Assembly (NCBI RefSeq): GCF_016702655.1
Contig: NZ_JADJDO010000001.1
Location: 558,001 to 622,000 of the forward strand
Source: Ideonella sp.
GTDB taxonomy: Bacteria > Pseudomonadota > Gammaproteobacteria > Burkholderiales > Burkholderiaceae_C
Length of the DNA stretch: 64,000 bases
Reading direction: 5' to 3'
The position numbers were made by a program, and so were the translations under genes. Positions 8,829 to 15,578 of this stretch are shown here, piece after piece. The notes beneath the pieces were generated by a model. It had not been told where the DNA came from, did no database searches, and saw only the letters and a program-made list of their open reading frames with translations. How positions within the stretch are numbered: position 1 is the stretch's first letter; each line of letters starts with the position of its first letter.

Positions 8829-9652
8829 CCTACTGCATCGGCATCCGGCTCGACGCCGGCCTCGTCTTCCTGTCCGACTCGCGCACCAACGCCGGGCTCG
8901 ACCAGATCGCGAGCTTTCGCAAGATGATCATCTACGAGCGCCCGGGCGACCGCTTCATGGTGCTGCTGTCGGCGGGCAACCTGTCGATCTCGCAATCGGT
9001 GCGCGAAATCCTGCAGGTGGAGAAGATCGACAACGGCCACGAGCCGCCGATCACGATCTGGAACGCGACCAGCATGTTCGACGCCACGCGCGTGCTCGGC
9101 AGCGCGGTGCGCCGCGTCCACGCCGAGGACGGGCCGTCGCTCAAGGCCTCGGGCCTGGCGTTCGACGCGACGATGATCTTCGGCGGCCAGATCGGCGGCG
9201 AGGCGATGCGATTGTTCCTCGTCTACGCGGCCGGCAACTTCATCGAGGCGACGCGCGAGACGCCCTACTTCCAGATCGGCGAGAGCAAGTACGGCAAGCC
9301 CATCCTCGACCGCGTGATCACGCCCGCGACGCAGCTCGACGAGGCCGCCAAGTGCGCGCTCGTGTCGATGGACTCGACCCTCAAGTCCAACCTCTCGGTC
9401 GGCCTGCCGCTGGACCTGGTGGTCTACCGCGCCGGTGCGCTGGCGAGCGAACAGATCGTCTGCATCGACGATCGCAACCCCTACTTCGCGATGATCCACG
9501 ACACCTGGGGCGAGCGCCTGCGCCAGGTCTTCGAGGGCATCGACGACCCGCAGTGGAACGGCGGCGACGCGGCCGCGCACCCGCTGTGCGTCGGTTCGCC
9601 GCGCTACGAGCCCATGCGCAAGATCGGGCACCCTGGCGAAAAGATCATCTGA
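8825..9652 (+). CDS. Anbu, proteasome-like N-terminal nucleophile protein
   Basis: Ancestral beta-subunit (Anbu) of the proteasome/HslV superfamily. Begins Met-Thr-Tyr-Cys, so removal of Met exposes Thr as the potential nucleophile, followed by LVFLSDSRTNAG and FRKM(I), which are Anbu signatures. The 275-residue length and C-terminal IHDTWGERLRQVFEGI also fit. Anbu is usually encoded with an alpha-E protein, an ATP-grasp protein and a transglutaminase-like protein; none is nearby here. Instead the start overlaps the mutS stop by 4 bases, implying translational coupling. Peptidase activity of Anbu has not been generally demonstrated. Confidence 0.9.
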   Translation: MTYCIGIRLDAGLVFLSDSRTNAGLDQIASFRKMIIYERPGDRFMVLLSAGNLSISQSVREILQVEKIDNGHEPPITIWNATSMFDATRVLGSAVRRVHAEDGPSLKASGLAFDATMIFGGQIGGEAMRLFLVYAAGNFIEATRETPYFQIGESKYGKPILDRVITPATQLDEAAKCALVSMDSTLKSNLSVGLPLDLVVYRAGALASEQIVCIDDRNPYFAMIHDTWGERLRQVFEGIDDPQWNGGDAAAHPLCVGSPRYEPMRKIGHPGEKII

Positions 9653-9659
9653 TCGGATG

Positions 9660-9895
9660 TCAGCCCCCACGCTCACTTCGTTGGCTCCGGCCGGCGCTTT
9701 GCGCCTTGACTTCGCTGCACGAAGTCAGCCTCGCCGCAACAGCCTTGCGGCTGTTGTCGCTGCCCCCCGAAGGGGCCGAGCCCGGACATGAACAGTCCTG
9801 CGGACTGTTCGTGCCTGGCGAGGGGCTGGGCCTCTGGCGCAGCGCGGCCTGCAAGGCCGCAGCCGGCTTGGGAGCGGCCCGGCGCCGGCTGACAT
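9660..9895. repeat. Long form of palindromic repeat, intergenic
   Basis: Non-coding stretch between Anbu and the hydrolase made of nested short inverted repeats, for example GACTTCG/CGAAGTC near 9710-9733, CAACAGCC/GGCTGTTG near 9736-9755 and GAACAGTCC/GGACTGTTC near 9789-9811. It opens with CCCCCACGCTCACTTCGTT (9664-9682) and closes with a 33-base block (9859-9891). Both of these recur in the copy fused to the next gene. Such elements are scattered through many Burkholderiales genomes; their function is unknown. Confidence 0.75.
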
Positions 9896-10778
9896 GACGA
9901 CCCCCACGCTCACTTCGTTCGCTGCCCCCCGAGGGGGCGCGCAGCCGGCTTGGGAGCGGCCCGGCGCCGGCTGCCCGACCATCGTCTTCTCGCACGCCAA
10001 CGGCTTCCCGGCCGGCACCTACCGGCAGTTGTTCGAAGCCTGGCGCGAAGCCGGCTACCGCGTGCTCGCGGTCGAGAAGTTCGGCCACGATGCGCGCTAC
10101 CCGGTCACGAGCAACTGGCCGCACCTGCGCAGCCAGCTGCTTGCGTTCATCGAGCACGAGGCTGGCGCGCCGGTGTTCCTGGTCGGGCATTCGATGGGCG
10201 GCTACCTGAACGTGCTCGCCGCGTTGCGCCGGCCCGAGCTGGTGCGCGGCCTGGTGCTGCTCGACTCGCCGCTGCTCGGCGGCCTGGCGGGCCAGGTGAT
10301 GCGGCTCGGCAAGGCCACCGGGGCCATCAGGCGCTTCTCGCCCGGCCATGTGTCGCAGCGCCGCCGCCAGCACTGGCCCGACGCCGAGGCTGCCTACGCG
10401 CACTTCGCCGCCAAGCCGACCTTTGCGCGCTGGGCGCCCGGGGTGCTGCGCGACTACATCGCGAGCGGCGTGCAGCCGATGGAGGCAGGCCACGGCCTCG
10501 CGTTCCGGCGCGAGGTGGAGACGCTGATCTACAACACGCTGCCGCACGACCTCACGGCGCGGCTGCGCCGCCATCCGCTGGCCTGCCCGATGGCCTTTGT
10601 CGGCGGCACGCAGTCGGTCGAGGTGCGCCAGGTCGGCATGCGCGCCACCGAGCGCTGGACGCATGGACGCGTGAGCTGGGTCGAAGGCTCGCACCTGTTC
10701 CCGCTCGAGCAGCCGGCTACCGCGGCGGCGCAGGTGCTGCACTGGTTGCAGGTCTTCGGCGCTGCCGGCACGCGTTGA
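9894..10778 (+). CDS. Alpha/beta hydrolase with repeat-encoded N-terminus
   Basis: Serine hydrolase of the alpha/beta fold. The nucleophile elbow is VGHSMGGYLN near residue 100; oxyanion strand IVFSHANGFPAGTYR starts near residue 29; the catalytic His is in the EGSHLFPLEQP segment near 267. Family members begin close to the oxyanion strand. The first 27 residues here (MTTPTLTSFAAPRGG onward) are translated from a genomic palindromic repeat (9901-9973), so either the repeat has extended the gene or the true start is a later codon that I cannot identify. Substrate unknown. Confidence 0.85.
   Translation: MTTPTLTSFAAPRGGAQPAWERPGAGCPTIVFSHANGFPAGTYRQLFEAWREAGYRVLAVEKFGHDARYPVTSNWPHLRSQLLAFIEHEAGAPVFLVGHSMGGYLNVLAALRRPELVRGLVLLDSPLLGGLAGQVMRLGKATGAIRRFSPGHVSQRRRQHWPDAEAAYAHFAAKPTFARWAPGVLRDYIASGVQPMEAGHGLAFRREVETLIYNTLPHDLTARLRRHPLACPMAFVGGTQSVEVRQVGMRATERWTHGRVSWVEGSHLFPLEQPATAAAQVLHWLQVFGAAGTR
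9901..9973 (+). repeat. Palindromic repeat copy inside a gene start
   Basis: Second copy of the repeat seen at 9664-9682 and 9859-9891: the opening 19 bases are identical (9901-9919), and the closing 33 bases (9941-9973) are identical to 9859-9891. Between them sits GCCCCCCGAGGGGGC, the palindromic core of this repeat family. It lies wholly inside the coding frame of the hydrolase. Confidence 0.85.
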
Positions 10779-10801
10779 GGCCGGGCCGGCCTCTCAGCCT
10801 C

Positions 10802-12259
10802 TCATTCCTGCAGGCCGAACCCGATCTTCGAGATCGCGCCGCCCTCGACGCCCCGCACCACCAGGGTCGCCGGCCCGAGGCGAACACTGTCGCCAGCGAC
10901 GGGCGGGCGGCGCAGTTCGCGGGCCATCCAGTTCGCCAGCGTCGATGCCGGGTCTTCGGGCACCGGCAGGCCGTAGAACTCGCACACCGCGCCGACCTGC
11001 GCCCCGGGGTCGAGCTCGAAGTCGCGGAACACCGCGCGCGACTGCTGTTCGTCGGCGGGCTCGGGCAGGGCCACGCCCAGCTTGCGCGCCACCCAGCCGA
11101 TGGTCGTGCCCTGGACGAGCAACGACCCGAGCACGACCATGAACGCGATGTTGAACAGCAGGCCCGCATGCGGCGTGCCCGCCAGCAGCGGGAACAGCGA
11201 CAACACGATCGGCACCGCGCCGCGCAACCCGACCCAGGCGATGAACAAGGTCTCCCGGACGCTGAAGCGAAACGGCAGCAGGCACACCCACACCGCCACC
11301 GGGCGTGCCACGAAGATCAGCGTCAGGGCCACTGCAAGGCCGGGTCCGATCGAGCGCAGCATCGTCGACGGCGTCACGAGCAGACCGAGCAGCAGGAACA
11401 TGCCCGCCTGCGCAAGCCAGGCATAGCCGTCCATCGCCGCCAGGGTCGGCGCAACCGCGCGCGCGGCGCGATTGGCGACGATCAGGCCGAACAGATAGAC
11501 CGCGAGAAATCCCGACCCTCCTAGCAGACCCGTGGCGGCGAACGCCGACAGCCCGCCGGCGCCGATCAGCAGCGCCAGGATGCCCGCATCGGCGTCGCGT
11601 GCCGCCACCAGGCGCAGCAGCGCGGCCATCGCGAAGCCGCTGGCGCCGCCGACGAGCACACCCCAGCCGAACTGCTGTGCAAACGCCGCCGCCATCGTCG
11701 CCCAGGCCGACGAGCCCTGCGCCGCTGGCGCGAGCAGCGCGATGAAGGCCAGCGTCAGGTAGACCGCCATCGGATCGTTGACGCCGGACTCGATCTCGAG
11801 CGTCGCCGCGACGCGTTCGTTGAGCGTCACGCCGGAGCGCGTCAGCAGCGCGAACACGGCTGCCGCGTCGGTGGAGCCGACGATTGCGCCGAGCAGCAGC
11901 GCGCTGTGCCAGTCGAGGCCCACGAACGCGACGCCGGCAACGGCGGTGATGCCGGCACAGATCACGACCCCGGCCGAGGCCAGCAGCGCGGCCGGGCGCA
12001 GCCCGGTTCGAAATGTCGCGTAGGCGGTGCGCAGGCCGCCGTCGAGAAGAATCACGGCCAGAGCCAGATTGCCGACCCAGAAGCTCAGCCGATAGTCGTC
12101 GAAGCGGTAGCCTCCCGGGCCGTCTTCGCCGGCGAGGATGCCCGCGAGCAGGAACACGAGCAGGAACGAGAAGCCGACCCGCGTCGAGAACAGTCCGGTC
12201 AGCACGCTCAGGAACACCAGCGCCGCGGCGGCGAGCAGCGGCAGATTGACGAACTCCAT
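10802..12259 (-). CDS. NhaP2/CvrA-type potassium/proton antiporter
   Basis: Inner-membrane cation/proton antiporter of the CPA1 family with about 12 hydrophobic helices. The antiport core motif IESGVNDPMAV (Asn-Asp pair) lies near residue 155. After the last helix comes a cytoplasmic domain of about 75 residues (FRDFELDPGAQVGAVCEFYG onward) like the CorC/HlyC-type tail of CvrA. At 485 residues it is shorter than E. coli CvrA (578): the TrkA_C domain expected between membrane part and tail seems absent. ATG at 12259 starts directly before the first helix. Divergent from the Mut7-C gene. Confidence 0.88.
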   Translation of the reverse strand: MEFVNLPLLAAAALVFLSVLTGLFSTRVGFSFLLVFLLAGILAGEDGPGGYRFDDYRLSFWVGNLALAVILLDGGLRTAYATFRTGLRPAALLASAGVVICAGITAVAGVAFVGLDWHSALLLGAIVGSTDAAAVFALLTRSGVTLNERVAATLEIESGVNDPMAVYLTLAFIALLAPAAQGSSAWATMAAAFAQQFGWGVLVGGASGFAMAALLRLVAARDADAGILALLIGAGGLSAFAATGLLGGSGFLAVYLFGLIVANRAARAVAPTLAAMDGYAWLAQAGMFLLLGLLVTPSTMLRSIGPGLAVALTLIFVARPVAVWVCLLPFRFSVRETLFIAWVGLRGAVPIVLSLFPLLAGTPHAGLLFNIAFMVVLGSLLVQGTTIGWVARKLGVALPEPADEQQSRAVFRDFELDPGAQVGAVCEFYGLPVPEDPASTLANWMARELRRPPVAGDSVRLGPATLVVRGVEGGAISKIGFGLQE

Positions 12260-12442
12260 GCCGGAAGTATCGACGGCGGGCGCGCGTCGCGGGTCGGGTG
12301 CGCAACCGGCGCAGGGTAGCTTGACGGCGATCGGGCCAGGTGGGTGAATGCCCTGCGTCGCGACCGCAGGGCCGGGCGGGTGGGAGCTGGATTTACGGCG
12401 CGGACCGGTGCACACTGCACAGCGCCCGAGCCGCCATCCGCG

Positions 12443-13204
12443 ATGACCTGCGCCACCTTCCGCTTCTACGAGGAGCTCAACGACTTCCTCGCCCCTGACC
12501 GGCGCGGACGCGAGTTCACGAGCCCTTGCGCGCGCGCGGCCACGACCAAGCACATGATCGAGGCGCTCGGCGTGCCGCACACCGAGGTCGAACTGGTGCT
12601 GGTCAATGGCGAGTCGGTCGGCTTCGAAAGCCTGCTCGCCGACGGCGACCGCGTCGCGGTCTACCCGAAGTTCGAGTCGTTCGACGTCACGCCGCTGCTG
12701 CGCCTGCGCAGCCGTCCCCTGCGCGAGACGCGCTTCGTCGCCGATGCCCACCTGGGCGGGCTCGCACACCTGCTGCGGATGATGGGTTTCGACACGCTGT
12801 ACGACAACCAATTCCACGACGACGAGATCGAGCATCTGGCGCAGGCGCAGGCGCGCATCGTGCTGACGCGCGACCGCGAGCTGCTCAAGCGCCGCAACAT
12901 AGCCCACGGCTGCTACGTGCGCGCACTGCACAGCGAGCCGCAATTGCGCGAGGTCTTCGAGCGCCTGGACCTGGCGCGTTCGGCGCGGCCGTTCACGCGC
13001 TGCCTGAGCTGCAACGGGACGCTGCAGCCGGTCGCCAAGGCCGAGGTCGAGGCGCTGCTGCCGCCGCAGGTGCGCGAGCGCCACCAACGCTTCAGCCGTT
13101 GTGCCGGCTGCGCGCGCGTGTTCTGGGAAGGATCGCACTGGCGCCGGATGTGCGAGCGGGTCGACGCGCTGCTTGCCGGCGCCGCCGCGGAGCAGGCCGC
13201 ATGA
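12443..13204 (+). CDS. Ubiquitin-fold/Mut7-C PIN-like ribonuclease
   Basis: A 253-residue protein with three parts: a MoaD/ThiS-like beta-grasp domain (residues 1-85, ending VAVYPKFESFDV), a Mut7-C PIN-like nuclease domain (about 95-170, RFVADAHLGGLAHLLR, GFDTLYDN, IVLTRDRELLKRRN with conserved Asp residues) and a zinc ribbon (CLSCNGT and CAGCARVFW). The same architecture is known in bacteria as Ub-Mut7-C and was proposed by comparative genomics to be an RNase; its target is not established. ATG at 12443 matches the family start. Lies between the antiporter and the bkd genes, 109 bases before bkdA1. Confidence 0.88.
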   Translation: MTCATFRFYEELNDFLAPDRRGREFTSPCARAATTKHMIEALGVPHTEVELVLVNGESVGFESLLADGDRVAVYPKFESFDVTPLLRLRSRPLRETRFVADAHLGGLAHLLRMMGFDTLYDNQFHDDEIEHLAQAQARIVLTRDRELLKRRNIAHGCYVRALHSEPQLREVFERLDLARSARPFTRCLSCNGTLQPVAKAEVEALLPPQVRERHQRFSRCAGCARVFWEGSHWRRMCERVDALLAGAAAEQAA

Positions 13205-13240
13205 GACGCCCCGCGCCGAGACGGCTTTCGCGGGCCGAGC

Positions 13241-13312
13241 GCCGGGCCGCCCCCAAGCCGGCCCGCATCCCCCCGGGGGATCGGCCACGGTACTCCGTGG
13301 ACGCGGGGCTGT
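13241..13312 (-). repeat. Palindromic repeat, inverted copy
   Basis: A 22-base block (13241-13262) is the reverse complement, with one mismatch, of the block at 9862-9883 and 9944-9965. It is followed by the C/G palindrome CCCCCCGGGG and a short hairpin CCACGG(TACT)CCGTGG at 13285-13300. It fills the gap between the Mut7-C gene and bkdA1. Confidence 0.75.
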
Positions 13313-13313
13313 C

Positions 13314-14558
13314 ATGAATCCTCAGCCGCTGCGCTTGCATGTGCCCGAGCCGAGCGCCCGCCCGGGGCAGCACACCGACTTCGGCTACCTGCGCCTGGCG
13401 CCCGCCGGCGCGATGCGCCGCCCGCCGGTCGACGTCCCGCCGGCCGATACCGCCGATCTCGCCGGTTCGCTGGTGCGGGTGCTCGACGACGCGGGCCGCG
13501 CCGTCGGCCCCTGGGCGACCGGGGCCGACGCGCAGTTGCTCACGCGCGGCCTCGCCGCGATGATGAAGACGCGCGCCTACGACGCGCGCATGCTGATCGC
13601 GCAGCGCCAGAAGAAGATCTCGTTCTACATGCAGTGCCTGGGCGAGGAGGCGATCGCGACTGCGCACGCGCTCGCGCTGCAGCCGGGCGACATGTGCTTT
13701 CCGACCTACCGCCAGCAGGGCCTGCTGCTGGCGCGCGACGACATCGACATGGTCGAGATGATGTGCCAGGCGATGTCCAACGAGCGCGACCCGATCAAGG
13801 GCCGCCAGTTGCCGGTGCTGCATTCGTACAAGCGCGCGGGCTTCTTCACCGTGTCGGGCAACCTCGCGACGCAGTTCATCCAGGCCGTCGGCTGGGCGAT
13901 GGCCTCGGCGATCAAGGGCGACACCAGGATCGCGTCGGCCTGGATCGGCGACGGCGCGACCGCCGAGGCCGACTTTCACACCGCGCTGACCTTTGCCCAT
14001 GTCTACCGCGCGCCGGTGATCCTCAATGTGGTCAACAACCAGTGGGCGATCTCGACCTTCGAGGCCATCGCCGGCGGCGAGGCGACGACCTTCGCGCAAC
14101 GCGGCGTCGGCTGCGGCATCGCGTCGCTGCGCGTCGACGGCAACGACTTCCTGGCCGTCCACGCGGCGTCGCGCTGGGCCGCCGAACGCGCGCGCGCCAA
14201 CCTCGGCCCGACGCTCGTCGAGTGGGTCACCTACCGCGCCGGCGCGCACTCGACCTCGGACGACCCGTCGCGCTACCGGCCGGCCGACGACTGGCAGCAT
14301 TTCCCGCTCGGTGACCCGATCGCACGCCTGAAGCAGCACCTGATCGCGCTCGGCGCCTGGAGCGAGACGCAGCACGAGGCGCTGAAGAAGGAACTCGACG
14401 CGCAGGTCGGTGCGGCGCTCAAGCAGGCCGAGTCCTACGGCACGCTGCAGGACGGCCACATCCCGCCACTGGCGACGATGTTCGAGGATGTCTACAAGGA
14501 CATGCCGGCCCACCTGCAGGAGCAGTGGCGCCAGGCCGCTGCAGGTTCGGGAACCTGA
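13314..14558 (+). CDS. bkdA1: Branched-chain 2-oxoacid dehydrogenase E1 alpha
   Basis: Thiamine-diphosphate E1 alpha subunit of the complex that oxidatively decarboxylates the 2-oxoacids of Val, Leu and Ile. The 414-residue sequence follows Pseudomonas putida BkdA1 closely from LRLHVPEPSARPG at the start; the ThDP motif is WIGDGATAEADFHTAL (near 205) with VVNNQWAIS, and the phosphorylation-loop region HSTSDDPSRYRPADDW is present. First gene of bkdA1-bkdA2-bkdB, with bkdA2 two bases after its stop. No Lrp-type bkdR activator gene is beside it. Confidence 0.96.
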   Translation: MNPQPLRLHVPEPSARPGQHTDFGYLRLAPAGAMRRPPVDVPPADTADLAGSLVRVLDDAGRAVGPWATGADAQLLTRGLAAMMKTRAYDARMLIAQRQKKISFYMQCLGEEAIATAHALALQPGDMCFPTYRQQGLLLARDDIDMVEMMCQAMSNERDPIKGRQLPVLHSYKRAGFFTVSGNLATQFIQAVGWAMASAIKGDTRIASAWIGDGATAEADFHTALTFAHVYRAPVILNVVNNQWAISTFEAIAGGEATTFAQRGVGCGIASLRVDGNDFLAVHAASRWAAERARANLGPTLVEWVTYRAGAHSTSDDPSRYRPADDWQHFPLGDPIARLKQHLIALGAWSETQHEALKKELDAQVGAALKQAESYGTLQDGHIPPLATMFEDVYKDMPAHLQEQWRQAAAGSGT

Positions 14559-14560
14559 GC

Positions 14561-15574
14561 ATGGCGACGATGACGATGATTCAGGCCCTGCGTTCAGCGA
14601 TGGACGTGATGCTCGCGCGCGACCCGAACGTGATCGTCTACGGCCAGGATGTCGGCTACTTCGGCGGCGTGTTCCGTTGCACCGAGGGCCTGCAGGCCCG
14701 GCATGGACGCACGCGCGTGTTCGACGCGCCGATTTCCGAGGGCGGCATCGTCGGCACCGCGATTGGCATGGCCGCCTACGGGCTGAGGCCGGTGGTCGAG
14801 GTGCAGTTCGCCGACTACTTCTACCCGGCCTCGGACCAGATCGTCTCCGAGGCGGCGCGGCTGCGCTACCGATCGGTAGGCGACTTCACGGCGCCGATCA
14901 CGATCCGCATGCCCTGCGGCGGTGGCATCTACGGCGGGCAGACGCACAGCCAGAGCCCGGAGGCGCTGTTCACGCATGTGTGCGGGCTGCGCACCGTGAT
15001 GCCGTCCAACCCCTACGACGCCAAGGGCCTGCTGATTGCGGCCATCGAGTGCGACGACCCGGTCATCTTTCTCGAGCCCAAGCGCCTCTACAACGGCCCC
15101 TTCGACGGCCACCACGACCGGCCGCTCGTGCCCTGGTCGGGGCGCCCGGAGAGCGAGGTTCCCGAGGGCCATTACACGGTGCCGCTGACCTCGGCCGCGG
15201 TGCGGCGCGCCGGGTCCGCGGTGAGCGTGCTCGCCTACGGCACGATGGTCCACGTCAGTATCGCGGCGGCCGAGGAGAGCGGCATCGACGCCGAGGTGAT
15301 CGACCTGCGCAGCCTGTGGCCGCTGGACCTCGACACGCTGGTTGAATCGGTGAAGAAGACCGGCCGCTGCGTGATCGTGCACGAGGCCACGCGCACGAGC
15401 GGCTTCGGCGCCGAGCTCGCGGCGCTGATGGTCGAGCATTGCTTCTACCAGCTCGAGGCGCCGATCGAGCGCGTGACCGGTTGGGACACGCCTTACCCGC
15501 ACGCGCTCGAATGGGCCTACTTCCCCGGCCCGGCGCGCATCGCTGCTGCGCTCAGGCGGGTGATGGAGCCCTAG
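14561..15574 (+). CDS. bkdA2: Branched-chain 2-oxoacid dehydrogenase E1 beta
   Basis: Beta subunit of the E1 heterotetramer. The 337-residue product has the E1 beta motifs GQDVGYFGGVFRCTEGL near residue 29, FDAPISEGGIVGTAIGMA near 57, EVQFADYFYPASDQIVSEAA and the C-terminal transketolase domain ending VTGWDTPYPHALEWAYFP. ATG at 14561 follows the bkdA1 stop by 2 bases, and bkdB follows after 4 bases, so the three subunits are one operon. Confidence 0.96.
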   Translation: MATMTMIQALRSAMDVMLARDPNVIVYGQDVGYFGGVFRCTEGLQARHGRTRVFDAPISEGGIVGTAIGMAAYGLRPVVEVQFADYFYPASDQIVSEAARLRYRSVGDFTAPITIRMPCGGGIYGGQTHSQSPEALFTHVCGLRTVMPSNPYDAKGLLIAAIECDDPVIFLEPKRLYNGPFDGHHDRPLVPWSGRPESEVPEGHYTVPLTSAAVRRAGSAVSVLAYGTMVHVSIAAAEESGIDAEVIDLRSLWPLDLDTLVESVKKTGRCVIVHEATRTSGFGAELAALMVEHCFYQLEAPIERVTGWDTPYPHALEWAYFPGPARIAAALRRVMEP

Positions 15575-15578
15575 GAAC

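Noticed and set aside
9653..9893. CRISPR array or riboswitch
   Set aside because: The repeats are nested inverted repeats of unequal length without regular spacing or unique spacers, and match the dispersed palindromic repeat family.
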